The notes under the pieces are model-generated. The model was given only the letters and a program-made list of their open reading frames with translations. It was not told the origin of the DNA and ran no database searches. From assembly GCA_964561455.1 (NCBI GenBank), contig CAZLPS010000001.1:53854-117853 (forward strand): 64,000 nucleotides of DNA, given 5' to 3'. The translations under genes and the position numbers were made by a program. Below are positions 42,405 to 51,122 of this stretch, in pieces. Each line of letters starts with the position of its first letter. Positions within the stretch are counted from its first letter, which is position 1. The stretch comes from JABDGR01 sp964561455 (GTDB taxonomy: Bacteria > Verrucomicrobiota > Verrucomicrobiia > Opitutales > JABDGR01).

Positions 42405-42631
42405 CCCGCGCCCAAAAGTTGGACCGTCTGCAGGAAATTTTTCGCGACGTGCTCGACCAGCCCGCCTTGCATATTACCGAAAGTTTTTCGCCCGCGGACT
42501 GCCCGGAATGGGACTCCGTGGCGACGGTGCAGATCGTCCTCGCGGCGGAGGCGGAGTTCGCCATGCGGGTGCCCACCGCCACAGTCGCCCACCTGCATTG
42601 TGTCCGGGAATTGCTCGATTTGGTGCCATGA
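42401..42631 (+). CDS. Second acyl carrier protein
   Basis: A 76-residue carrier protein with the phosphopantetheine site at Ser39 in CPEWDSVATVQIVLAAEAE. It is distinct in sequence from the carrier at 41073: the first helix is RLQEIFRDVLDQ and the end is VRELLDLVP. ATGA overlaps with the genes on both sides (42401-42404 and 42628-42631) indicate tight translational coupling between the condensing enzyme, this carrier and the FkbH-like protein. FkbH-type enzymes load a glycolytic C3 unit onto such carriers. Two carriers may hold the starter and the extender. Confidence 0.88.
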   Translation: MTRAQKLDRLQEIFRDVLDQPALHITESFSPADCPEWDSVATVQIVLAAEAEFAMRVPTATVAHLHCVRELLDLVP

Positions 42632-44463
42632 GTACTTCTGCCGGCCAACTTTTTTTTGCGGCTGCTTTGGCCCGCGCCCGCGCCCAACGCTCCGCTGGCG
42701 ACCTGGCCGGCTCATTGCGCGAGTTGCAGTTTGGGCTCGACGCCCCGGCCGAATTCCCCTCTGCAACGTCAGCCGCGAAGTTTTTGGAAAAATCCGCTGC
42801 CGGTGGCATTCCTCCGGGGCTGCCCGTGCGTCGCGTGGCTTTGCTCGGAGCCGAAACCCTGGCCTTTATTCAACCTCTTGTTCGCGCCCTGGCCTTTCGC
42901 GACGGCTGGTGGCCGGTGTTTTATGACGCCCCTTTCGGCGCCTGGCAGCAGGAAATTCTCGCACCGCATTCAGCGCTTCGCAAGTTCCAGCCAGCAGTCA
43001 CGTTAATCTTGCGCGGTTGGCCCTCTCTTGGGCCGGGTGAAGTGGACGCCGGTCAATTGGCCGATGCAGAACTGGCGGTGGCCCGTCGGGCGGCAGAAGG
43101 CCTCGGTTTGGTTCTCTGGCCGGGATACGACTGCCCTTCGTTGGACCCTGCATTGTGCGCCGCCTTGGTGGAGGTCAACCGGCGGCTGCAGACCAGCTTG
43201 CCGCTGGAAATGCTCTGGGTGAATCTGGCGGAATTGCAGGTTGCTTTTGGCGATGGTTGGGAGGATCGGCACTTGTGGGACGCTGCCCGCCAGCATCCCT
43301 CCGCCGCCGCCTGCATCGCGGTGGTGGAATTGTGGCTCTCCCTTTTGCGCGCCCGCTGGGGGCAGGTGCGCAAGGTTCTCGTCACGGACCTCGATAATGT
43401 TTTATGGGGCGGCATCGCGGGCGAGGACGGCATCGAGGAACTGCGCTTGGGTCCGGGTTCTCCCACCGGTGAAGCGCATGCGCAATTTCAACAGTATTTG
43501 CTCGAACTTAAGCACCAGGGCGTGTTGCTGGCGGTTTGCTCAAAGAATAATGACGCCGACGCCCGCGAAGTCTTTGCCCGCCGGACGATGCCGCTCAAAC
43601 TCGGGGACTTTTCCGGTTGGATGGTCAATTGGCGCGATAAAGCGGATAATTTGCGCACCCTCGCCGCAAAAATGCGTCTCGGCCTCGACAGTTTTGTGTT
43701 TGTGGATGACCAGCCGGCCGAACGCGCCCGCATCCGCCAGGCGCTGCCGGAAGTCGCCGTGCCCGAGATTCCGCCCGATCCCGCCGGCTATGTCGCTGTT
43801 TTACAGGCGCGCAGGTTTTTTCCGGCTGGCGCCGTATCCGCCGAAGACCGCGGCCGCACCGCTGCTTATCTGGCCGACGAAAAGCGGAACGAATCCTGCG
43901 CCAGCGCCGCCACCCTGGACGATTTTTTGCGTGGATTGGAAATGGTGTGTGACCACGGCCCCATTTCGGATCTTGAGCTCGACCGGGCCGCACAATTGCT
44001 CGCCCGCACCAATCAGTGGAATCTGACCACCCGGCGCCATTCTCGCGCGGAAATGACCCGATTAATTTGCCAGCCGGGCGTGCTCACGCGCTGGTTTCGT
44101 TTGCGCGACCGGTTTGGGGACAATGGCATTGTCGGACTGTGGATTTTAATGCCTGGCGCGGCTGGCGAATGGGAAATTGACAGTTGGGTCATCAGTTGCC
44201 GTGTCATCGGCCGTGGCTTGGAGGACTTAATGTTCAACGAACTGGTGGACCTTGCCCGCTCCGCCGGCGCCACCCGCTTGCGCGGTGTTTATATTCCCAC
44301 GGCTAAGAACAAACTTGTTGCCGGTCTGCTTCCCGGGTTTGGTTTTTCGGCGGTGGGCGGTGAAATGGAATCTGGCAGCCGGGCTTATGCCATCGAGCTC
44401 GATCAAGCATCTCGGCGTACCCACGTTATTCGTTTTCCAGCAGGGAATGGCGCGGTTCTTTAG
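42628..44463 (+). CDS. FkbH-like (HAD-IIIC) protein with GNAT-like C-terminus
   Basis: A 611-residue protein. The middle domain (about residues 245-400) is a HAD-IIIC/FkbH phosphatase: VTDLDNVLWGGIAGEDG near 252-268 with Asp254 and Asp256, LAVCSKNNDADAREVF near 303 and FVFVDDQPAERARIRQ near 355. The C-terminal part (about 440-600) looks like a GNAT-type acyltransferase (LARTNQWNLTTRRHSR near 454, then FGDNGIVGLWIL). FkbH proteins make glyceryl-ACP from 1,3-bisphosphoglycerate in polyketide pathways. Here the same chemistry may supply a glyceryl- or related group for a sugar. The ATG at 42628 overlaps the carrier gene's stop. Confidence 0.87.
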   Translation: MSTSAGQLFFAAALARARAQRSAGDLAGSLRELQFGLDAPAEFPSATSAAKFLEKSAAGGIPPGLPVRRVALLGAETLAFIQPLVRALAFRDGWWPVFYDAPFGAWQQEILAPHSALRKFQPAVTLILRGWPSLGPGEVDAGQLADAELAVARRAAEGLGLVLWPGYDCPSLDPALCAALVEVNRRLQTSLPLEMLWVNLAELQVAFGDGWEDRHLWDAARQHPSAAACIAVVELWLSLLRARWGQVRKVLVTDLDNVLWGGIAGEDGIEELRLGPGSPTGEAHAQFQQYLLELKHQGVLLAVCSKNNDADAREVFARRTMPLKLGDFSGWMVNWRDKADNLRTLAAKMRLGLDSFVFVDDQPAERARIRQALPEVAVPEIPPDPAGYVAVLQARRFFPAGAVSAEDRGRTAAYLADEKRNESCASAATLDDFLRGLEMVCDHGPISDLELDRAAQLLARTNQWNLTTRRHSRAEMTRLICQPGVLTRWFRLRDRFGDNGIVGLWILMPGAAGEWEIDSWVISCRVIGRGLEDLMFNELVDLARSAGATRLRGVYIPTAKNKLVAGLLPGFGFSAVGGEMESGSRAYAIELDQASRRTHVIRFPAGNGAVL

Positions 44464-44536
44464 ATCATTCAGATACCGCAGGCTCCCGGCCACCAAATTT
44501 GCGAACACCGGCCTGGGCGCCCTTTGGACCCGGTTT

Positions 44537-45295
44537 TTATTGGATGGCCGCCAAAGCTCTTGCTTCCACCGGGGGCAGCTTGGCGTATAGGTCGAACGTG
44601 CGGCTGAATTGGTTCATGAATTTAATGAACCCGGGTTCGGACCACAATTGTTCAAAAGACTCGACGGATGAAAGGCGGATTACGAGTTGTTCCTTCCGCT
44701 GGTCCAGACCAAAGCGCTTGAAATCCTCCACCAGTACTGGCAGCCGCTCAATGCGCCCGGCGAGTCCGTTTTCCCATCCAACCAGATCGTAGGACATCGG
44801 CACGCCCCCCACCAGATGCCAGAAGATTACGTGCACCGACTGGCCGTCCTTCTTGTACGTGCCAGTTTCCATCGGCTTGAGTGTGCCGCCGGCGAGGTTC
44901 TTTTCGACGTCCTGGCTCCGCTCGAATTGTTCCCAGCCATTGTGCACCCAGCAGGTGTCTGGTGAGTGCGAGCCAACTTTAGCCGGGCTGAATCTCCCCG
45001 GCAGCCAGTGCGCGACGTATACCTGCACCTGGGTTTGCCCGTTCGAGTAAATTCGGCAGACCGCATCGTCATAATGCAGGACTGATTCAACTTGGGCCTG
45101 CTCCTCCGGCGTGGAGGCGATGTCCTGATCCGTGGTGGCCCAGCCATCTGGCGGCAACGGCAGCAGCTGCGCCAGCGGCTGGTCAATCGCGGCCTTCGGC
45201 GCAGGCTTAAGCGCAATGTACACGTTCAACCCCAGCAGTGCGACGACAATCACGCAGCCAAGACCCAACAAGGCACGCAGCCAGCGGGGGGACAT
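44537..45295 (-). CDS. epsI: EpsI-family (exosortase-associated) protein
   Basis: A 252-residue protein of the EpsI family (DUF3485-like), anchored by an N-terminal membrane helix (LLGLGCVIVVALLGLNVYIAL near 9-29) with the rest in the periplasm. The hallmark Cys lies in HSPDTCWVHNGW near 110-121, where Cys115 is followed by the GW pair typical of EpsI. Such proteins usually sit beside or are fused to an exosortase that sorts PEP-CTERM proteins. No exosortase is seen in this window, and no PEP-CTERM tail is found on the local secreted proteins. It converges on the FkbH-like gene across a 73-bp gap and is transcribed away from the aminotransferase. Confidence 0.87.
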   Translation of the reverse strand: MSPRWLRALLGLGCVIVVALLGLNVYIALKPAPKAAIDQPLAQLLPLPPDGWATTDQDIASTPEEQAQVESVLHYDDAVCRIYSNGQTQVQVYVAHWLPGRFSPAKVGSHSPDTCWVHNGWEQFERSQDVEKNLAGGTLKPMETGTYKKDGQSVHVIFWHLVGGVPMSYDLVGWENGLAGRIERLPVLVEDFKRFGLDQRKEQLVIRLSSVESFEQLWSEPGFIKFMNQFSRTFDLYAKLPPVEARALAAIQ

Positions 45296-45521
45296 GGCAT
45301 CATCCTAATCCAAGACCTTGAAAATTGGAAGGTTGAAGTTGTCACCGGCGCGTCCATCACCGGAGCCACGAGTGGGGCGACCGCCGTTGCCGATTGGTTA
45401 TTTTGCGATAAACTCCCAATGCCCATCCACCAAGATGGCACGTTCGCCGATTGCTGTTCAGAGAGTTTCCGGTTGCTTGCCAACTTGGAAAATTTAAGCT
45501 TGGACGTTCGTCCTTCCACCC

Positions 45522-46652
45522 ATGCCACCACGCATTTACCTTTCACCGCCCGACATCGGCTCCGACGAGCAGGCCCTGGTGGCCGAGGCCTTTGCCTCGA
45601 ATTGGATCGCTCCGCTCGGCCCGCAGGTGGATGCTTTTGAAAGGGAGTTTGCCCATTGTGTCGGCGCCGAGCATGCCGTCGCGCTCAGTTCCGGCACGGC
45701 CGCCCTCCATTTGGCGCTGCGCCTGCTTGGCATCGGCCCAGGTGATGAAGTCTTGTGCTCGACGCTGACCTTTGTCGCGTCAGCCAATCCGATTGTCTAT
45801 GAACGCGGCACGCCCGTGTTCCTCGATTGCGAGCGCGAATCCTGGAACCTCGACCCAAACATTTTGGCGGACGCGTTGCGCGCCCGTTCCGGGAGGTTGC
45901 CCAAAGCCCTCGTGCTGGCGCACCTTTACGGCCAAAGTGCCAATCTCGACCCCATTGTAAATTTATGTGCTGAGCACGGCGTGGCATTGGTTGAAGACGC
46001 CGCCGAGGCCCTCGGTGCGACCTACCATGGCCGGCCGGTTGGCACGCGGGGTTTTGCCGGAGTATTTTCTTTCAACGGTAACAAAATCATCACCACCTCT
46101 GGCGGCGGCATGCTGGTGACGGGCGACGGCGATTTGGCCCGGCGAGTGCGCTTCCTTGCCACTCAGGCCCGCGACTCCGCGCCGCATTACGAGCACTCGC
46201 AGCTCGGTTTCAATTACCGTTTGAGCAACGTGCTCGCGGCCATTGGCCGCGGCCAGTTGCGCCACCTCGCGGAAAAAATTGACCGCCGCCGCGCCAATTT
46301 TGATTTCTACCTTAAAACGCTGGGCGATTTGCCCGGCGTCCAATTCATGCCCGAGGCCACTTGGGGCCGGGCCAATCGCTGGCTGACCTGCCTGACCATT
46401 GACCCCGTCGTTGCCGGTACCGACCGCGAATCTGTCCGGCTGGCGTTGGAAAGGGAGAATATCGAAGCCCGCCCAGTCTGGAAACCCCTGCATTTGCAGC
46501 CCCTTTATTCCCGGTCGCCGCGGTTTGGCGGCGCGGTGGCGGAGGATTTGTTTGCTAACGGTCTCTGCCTGCCGTCTGGTTCAAATTTGTCGGAGGGGGA
46601 ACGCGCCCGGGTGGCGTCCGTGGTGCGGACCCGCTTTCCCGAAGCTCATTAA
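45522..46652 (+). CDS. DegT/DnrJ/EryC1/StrS-type PLP aminotransferase
   Basis: PLP-dependent sugar aminotransferase of 376 residues, probably converting a UDP-4-keto-6-deoxy sugar into a 4-amino sugar as PglE does. The PLP lysine is Lys188 in FSFNGNKIITTSGGGML, with Asp159 in VEDAAEALGA and the AVALSSGTAALHLALR stretch near 52-67. The N-terminus (LSPPDIGSDEQALVAEAFAS) and ending RVASVVRTRFPEA also fit the family. It is 75 bases upstream of the CapD/PglF-like dehydratase, which would make its substrate. Ketosugar specificity could be tested by biochemistry, not by sequence. Confidence 0.92.
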   Translation: MPPRIYLSPPDIGSDEQALVAEAFASNWIAPLGPQVDAFEREFAHCVGAEHAVALSSGTAALHLALRLLGIGPGDEVLCSTLTFVASANPIVYERGTPVFLDCERESWNLDPNILADALRARSGRLPKALVLAHLYGQSANLDPIVNLCAEHGVALVEDAAEALGATYHGRPVGTRGFAGVFSFNGNKIITTSGGGMLVTGDGDLARRVRFLATQARDSAPHYEHSQLGFNYRLSNVLAAIGRGQLRHLAEKIDRRRANFDFYLKTLGDLPGVQFMPEATWGRANRWLTCLTIDPVVAGTDRESVRLALERENIEARPVWKPLHLQPLYSRSPRFGGAVAEDLFANGLCLPSGSNLSEGERARVASVVRTRFPEAH

Positions 46653-46726
46653 AAAGTTGGAAAAACAGGAGCGATTTCTTGCCAGTTGCCGCCCGAACGC
46701 GTAAGCTGGTCTTTTTTCGGCTCTTC

Positions 46727-48619
46727 ATGGCTAATCGAACCACTTTTAGTATTTGGGCGCGGCATCTCGCCGTGCTGATTTGTTACAGCGGCCTGCTGAC
46801 GTTTAGCTTTTATCTCGCTTACGAGCTCCGGTTTAATTTCGCCGTGGATGAAGACGCGCATTTTTTGCGCCGCCACCAGTTCGTTTGGGTCATCCCGGGC
46901 GAGTTGCTGTTGCTCTATGCCTTTGCGCAATTTCGCGGATTTTTGTCGTATTTTCGCATGCCGGATTTGGCCCGCCTGGTCGCGGCGCTGGGCTGTGGCA
47001 TGGGCTTGTTATTACTAATCTATCTCGGGTTGAATATTTTGTTGGAGCGCACCATTGCTCCGCCATTGGCCGTCATCGTTGGTAATTTCATCATTGCCAC
47101 CCTGGTCTTGTCCGGATTCCGCCTCTGGCTGCGTTCCCACCGTGAGGGCAAACCCTCCGGCCCCAAACCGAAAAATGGCGCGAAACAGCGCCGCGTTGCC
47201 ATTGTTGGCGCTGGCGAAGTCGGCTCGGCCGTCGTCGCTGACTTGCTGGCCAAACGCGGCCTCGGCCTCAAACCTGTGATCTTTTTTGACGACAATTCCG
47301 CCAAGCACGGCCATGACATTCACGGCGTCCCCGTCGTCGGCTCGCCCGATCAAATGTCCGTCGCCCGCGAGGCTTATGATTTCGACCAAATCATTATCGC
47401 GCTGCCGGCTGGCGCGCACCGTCGGATGCTCGAGGTTGTCAGCCAGGCCAAGGCGCTGGGCTTGGAGACTGAAGTCATGCCCTCCATGTGGGAACTGGCC
47501 TCTGGCCGGGTGCAGGCGTCACAAATTCGCCCCGTGGAACTGGAGGACTTGTTGGGGCGCGATCCGGTCAGCCTCGATTCCGATTTGATTACGGAAATGT
47601 TGCACGGACGGGTGGTCATGGTGACGGGCGCCGGCGGCAGCATCGGGGCGGAATTATGCCGTCAAATCGCCAATCGCGCGCCCAAGCAATTGATCATCGT
47701 TGACCAATCGGAGGTGCAGTTGTTTCAAATTGAGCAGGAACTTATCGGCCTGGGCCACGGCCCGCTGCTGGTATCGGTGGTCGCCTCCATTCTCGATGAA
47801 GCGCGTATGGCCTGGCTCCTGCACTCCCACCAGCCGAATCTGCTTTTTCACGCCGCCGCCCACAAGCATGTGCCGATGATGGAGCACCAGCCGGTCGAGG
47901 CGCTAAAGAACAACACTGTCGGCACCCATCAACTTGCCAAACTGGCGTCCGCGCACAAGGTCGGCAAATTCGTGCTCATTTCCACCGACAAGGCCGTCAA
48001 CCCCACCAGCGTGATGGGCTGCTCCAAGCGTCTCGCCGAAATCGCCGTCCAAGCCCATCAGCAATCGCCCGGCAACGTGACTAAATTCTGTGCCGTCCGC
48101 TTTGGCAACGTGCTTGGCTCTTCCGGTAGCGTCATCCCCACCTTCAAGCGCCAAATCGCCGAGGGCGGCCCGGTCACAGTCACCCATCCGGACGTCTTGC
48201 GCTATTTCATGACCATTCCAGAATCGGTGGGCTTGGTGCTGCAAGCCGCCTCGCAGGCCGGCGGCGGCGAGATCTTTGTCCTGGATATGGGCCTGCCCAT
48301 TAAAATCATTGATGTCGCCCGCCAGTTGATCGAACTGAGCGGCTTTCGCCCCGACGTGGACATCGAAATCAAATTTGTCGGCCTGCGCCCCGGCGAGAAA
48401 CTCTTCGAGGAAGTCCAGCACAAGGGCGAGCAGTTCCAGGACACCTCGCATAAGCGCATCTATCGCTTCGTCTGCCATCCGGCCACCCCGTCTGAAGTTG
48501 AAGAATGGATGCGCCAGTTGTCCGCCCAACTCCATCCTGGCGAACGCGACGAAATCAAAAGATTTCTCACCAAGTTGGTGCCGGAATACACACCCTATTT
48601 GACCAGGGATGGCGGCTAA
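46727..48619 (+). CDS. CapD/PglF-like UDP-sugar 4,6-dehydratase, membrane-bound
   Basis: A 630-residue protein with four membrane segments within about residues 10-135, then a CoA-binding-like domain (VAIVGAGEVGSAVVADLLAK near 158-177), then the catalytic extended SDR domain (VTGAGGSIGAELCRQI near 304-319). The family's active site is seen as STDKAVNPTSVMGCSKRLAE, with Met in place of the usual SDR Tyr in the MxxxK, as in WbpM, CapD and PglF. They convert UDP-GlcNAc to the 4-keto-6-deoxy sugar. I chose the ATG at 46727, which gives MANRTTFSIWARH; a longer frame starts upstream but is unlike the family. Confidence 0.93.
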   Translation: MANRTTFSIWARHLAVLICYSGLLTFSFYLAYELRFNFAVDEDAHFLRRHQFVWVIPGELLLLYAFAQFRGFLSYFRMPDLARLVAALGCGMGLLLLIYLGLNILLERTIAPPLAVIVGNFIIATLVLSGFRLWLRSHREGKPSGPKPKNGAKQRRVAIVGAGEVGSAVVADLLAKRGLGLKPVIFFDDNSAKHGHDIHGVPVVGSPDQMSVAREAYDFDQIIIALPAGAHRRMLEVVSQAKALGLETEVMPSMWELASGRVQASQIRPVELEDLLGRDPVSLDSDLITEMLHGRVVMVTGAGGSIGAELCRQIANRAPKQLIIVDQSEVQLFQIEQELIGLGHGPLLVSVVASILDEARMAWLLHSHQPNLLFHAAAHKHVPMMEHQPVEALKNNTVGTHQLAKLASAHKVGKFVLISTDKAVNPTSVMGCSKRLAEIAVQAHQQSPGNVTKFCAVRFGNVLGSSGSVIPTFKRQIAEGGPVTVTHPDVLRYFMTIPESVGLVLQAASQAGGGEIFVLDMGLPIKIIDVARQLIELSGFRPDVDIEIKFVGLRPGEKLFEEVQHKGEQFQDTSHKRIYRFVCHPATPSEVEEWMRQLSAQLHPGERDEIKRFLTKLVPEYTPYLTRDGG

Positions 48620-48867
48620 ACCCAACTGGCAACAACGCACTTTTTATGCCTTATCATTCAAAGCAGCGATGGCGCGCTTGCGTGCCCATCGGATTTTTTT
48701 AAAGGGCGGGCCCTACCCGGCGCGCTTCATGAATTTGAAATTTGGCACACCTTCGAGCTGGGCGCCAGTTTGTTCAAACCTTGCGGGGAATTCACAAGAG
48801 CAATTGAGCACCTTTGATGTGCAATTCATTGGAACCATCGCCATTGACCGGGGGCATAGGAAAGCGT

Positions 48868-50172
48868 CTATGGATTTGCCATCGCCACCGGCTTGGGTGT
48901 TAGTACGAATCCAACATCGTTGCCGTTATTGTCTTTGGCCGTGCCCACAATTTGGCCGCGTTCGTTAATGCCGTTGGCCCGGGTCAGGGCGCTTAATCGG
49001 GCATTCGTGAGCATGGCTTTGCCGACCAGGTCATTGAGGTCCTTCATTTTACCGTCAGCATATAGGAACGCATGGAATGTTCCGTCGGCAATGCTTGCCA
49101 TTCCCACGATCTGCCCCGCCGCATTGATGCCATTAGCTTGGCTGACTGTTCCCCCATTGAGGGTGCCCAAATCCTGCATCTTCCCGGTTTGATAAAGGAA
49201 AGCATGGGGATTACCCACGCTCCCCGTCATCCCGGCAGTGCCCCCGGTCTCCGCCCATCCCACCACGAGACCGTGGTTGTTGAGGCCGAGGGCCACACTG
49301 TTGTCGCCGCCCAGCGCGCCGAGACTTTGCACTTCTTTGCCATCGAAGAAATAGGCGTGCGCCACATGCGATGCCTGCGGCGCGTTGGCATCCAGGGCCG
49401 CCGCGCCAACCACCTGGCCCAAGTCATTCAGCGCACACGCAACGCTACCCCAGGAATCGGACCGAACCTTGCCATAACATATATTTCTGCCACCGTGCCC
49501 GACAAAGACCATGGCGGAGCCCGCCACATGTTTGGACAGGTCCGGAATTCCCGCCCACGGCTGGCTGACATCAAACCCAACGCTTGCAATTGTTCCAACC
49601 GTCTCGGTAAACGTGCCAGAACTGTTGATGCCGGTCGCCGCGCCCAAGTTCCATTGTGGCCCACCGGAAGCGCCAAAGCCGACCATCGCATTGTCCTTCA
49701 GTTCCCCGCCGTTATAAATAAATCCATGGTAAATTGTCCCGATCGGGGGCGCTCCCCGGGGTGAGGTGAGTGACGGAATGGACGACGACATATTCGCCCT
49801 CAGGCCGGACCAGCCCACGACCTGCCCACTGGAATTAATTGCTTCAGCGGAGCTCGTGTCGCCAGATAATGCGCCGAGATCCGTCATCTTTTCGCCGCTG
49901 TACATAAACGCGTGAATGTGCCCGTTTGCCACCTCTGCCCAACCAACGACCTGGCCAGCGTCGTTAATGGCTCTGGCCTCGCTGGCCTTTCCGTCCAGCG
50001 AGAGAATGGAGAGGGTGTTGTATGCCGCTACCGAATTGGATGATGCGTTCGTGGCCGCGGGAGCTGATGCCGCCGGTCCGATGGTCCCAGCCAAACCCGT
50101 TTCAACCGGCAACGTTTCGGCGCCGCCGACCGCCATGTTGATGACCATTACTGAATAGATACAGGATTTCAT
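48868..50172 (-). CDS. Secreted HAF-repeat protein
   Basis: A 434-residue protein with a short hydrophobic N-terminus and at least six HAF repeats. These have the pattern GHIHAFMYSGEKMTDLGAL, then G-Q-V-V-G; later copies read NPHAFLYQTGKMQDLGTL and TFHAFLYADGKMKDLNDL. Such repeats form beta-propeller-like extracellular domains and are common in proteins with PEP-CTERM tails. Here the protein ends FVLTPKPVAMANP, with no PEP motif, hydrophobic span or basic cluster, so the sorting signal is missing or lost. It is on the minus strand, alone. Function is unknown; carbohydrate binding is a guess. Confidence 0.82.
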   Translation of the reverse strand: MKSCIYSVMVINMAVGGAETLPVETGLAGTIGPAASAPAATNASSNSVAAYNTLSILSLDGKASEARAINDAGQVVGWAEVANGHIHAFMYSGEKMTDLGALSGDTSSAEAINSSGQVVGWSGLRANMSSSIPSLTSPRGAPPIGTIYHGFIYNGGELKDNAMVGFGASGGPQWNLGAATGINSSGTFTETVGTIASVGFDVSQPWAGIPDLSKHVAGSAMVFVGHGGRNICYGKVRSDSWGSVACALNDLGQVVGAAALDANAPQASHVAHAYFFDGKEVQSLGALGGDNSVALGLNNHGLVVGWAETGGTAGMTGSVGNPHAFLYQTGKMQDLGTLNGGTVSQANGINAAGQIVGMASIADGTFHAFLYADGKMKDLNDLVGKAMLTNARLSALTRANGINERGQIVGTAKDNNGNDVGFVLTPKPVAMANP

Positions 50173-50295
50173 GGAGCTTGCTGTTTAAAGCCTGCCGCCG
50201 CCAATTAGTTGCATTAAAACTGGGGCGAACATTGTTGGATTTGGCGGATGATTTAAGGAGTGAGGTTCGACTTGTAGATTGGTGAGCCGTTCGTA

Positions 50296-50574
50296 ATGCT
50301 GATTGCACTCATGAAATCCAAAAAAGCCGGAGGCCGCAACCTCGCCATTCCCTGCGGGGTCTACCGCCATTACAAAGGCCAGGACTATCTGGTGCTGGGC
50401 GTGGCGCGCCACTCGGAGACGGAGGAGCCGTTTGTCGTTTACGTCCGCCTTTATGCACGCGAGGGCTGTCCATTTTGGATTCGACCGTATAAAGATTTTA
50501 TCGGCTTGGTGGCTGGGCCGAAGGGAAAGAAGGTGAAACGGTTTAGATTTGTGGGCACGGAGCAAGCGCCTTGA
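50296..50574 (+). CDS. DUF1653-family protein
   Basis: A 92-residue small protein. The segment GVYRHYKGQDYLVLGVARHS near residues 21-40, then ETEEPFVVYVRLY and PFWIRPYKDF, matches DUF1653, a widespread domain with no assigned function. The protein ends in a basic KGKKVKRFRF stretch. The start at 50296 is uncertain; an ATG at 50311 gives MKSKKAGGR, which lacks the first five residues. No partner gene is evident. Confidence 0.85.
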   Translation: MLIALMKSKKAGGRNLAIPCGVYRHYKGQDYLVLGVARHSETEEPFVVYVRLYAREGCPFWIRPYKDFIGLVAGPKGKKVKRFRFVGTEQAP

Positions 50575-50683
50575 GAATAGGGTAATTAGGGATGCTTTTT
50601 TTGGGGTTTTCGGCTTAGCTTCAATTTGCTAGGGTGGGGCTTCAATCGCCCCTGCGGTCACCCCATCGCCAATTGGTGAAGCC

Positions 50684-51115
50684 ATGAATTCCTCCCACCA
50701 GCTTACTCCGGCCGCCGTGTTGCGCCACGCCGCGTTTGCCGGTGATTTGCGGTGTGTGCGGCATTTGGTGGCCGAGGGCGTCGACGTTAATATTTGGGAG
50801 CACGATGGCTGTTCGGCGCTCACTTATGCATCCCGGGCGGGCCATTTGGAAGTGGTGCTTTTTTTGTTGGCCAATGGCGCGTGGGCCGAGCCCCACGAAG
50901 ACTATGACACCTATTGCACGCCGCTGATGGAGGCGGTGTGCTACGGACATTTGGAAATCGTCAAGGCCCTGGTTGAGGCCGGAGCCCAGCCGGAATGGCA
51001 TGTGGGCGTGGCCCAAATGACGGCAGAATGTTATGCGCGGCACTATTCCCAGCCTGAGATTCTTGCCTATTTGGTCGACGTGATCGCCCAACGCGAAAAG
51101 GGAGCGAATAGCTGA
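50684..51115 (+). CDS. Ankyrin-repeat protein
   Basis: A 143-residue protein with about three ankyrin repeats. The pattern VLRHAAFAGDLRCVRHLVAE (near 10-29), then ALTYASRAGHLEVVLFLLAN and PLMEAVCYGHLEIVKALVEA matches the consensus helices and loops. Ankyrin repeats mediate protein-protein contacts. It is only seven bases upstream of the first sensor-kinase fusion gene, so it may be co-transcribed and act with it, but this is inferred from spacing only. Confidence 0.87.
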   Translation: MNSSHQLTPAAVLRHAAFAGDLRCVRHLVAEGVDVNIWEHDGCSALTYASRAGHLEVVLFLLANGAWAEPHEDYDTYCTPLMEAVCYGHLEIVKALVEAGAQPEWHVGVAQMTAECYARHYSQPEILAYLVDVIAQREKGANS

Positions 51116-51122
51116 TTTGCGA

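Noticed and set aside
45436..45454. Possible sigma-54 promoter (TGGCAC then TTGC) before the aminotransferase gene
   Set aside because: The spacing between the TGGCAC and TTGC boxes is four bases too long for a -24/-12 promoter.
50636..50652. GGGGC/GCCCC hairpin upstream of the ankyrin gene as a terminator
   Set aside because: It has no T-run and lies only about 32 bp before the ankyrin start; too short to support.
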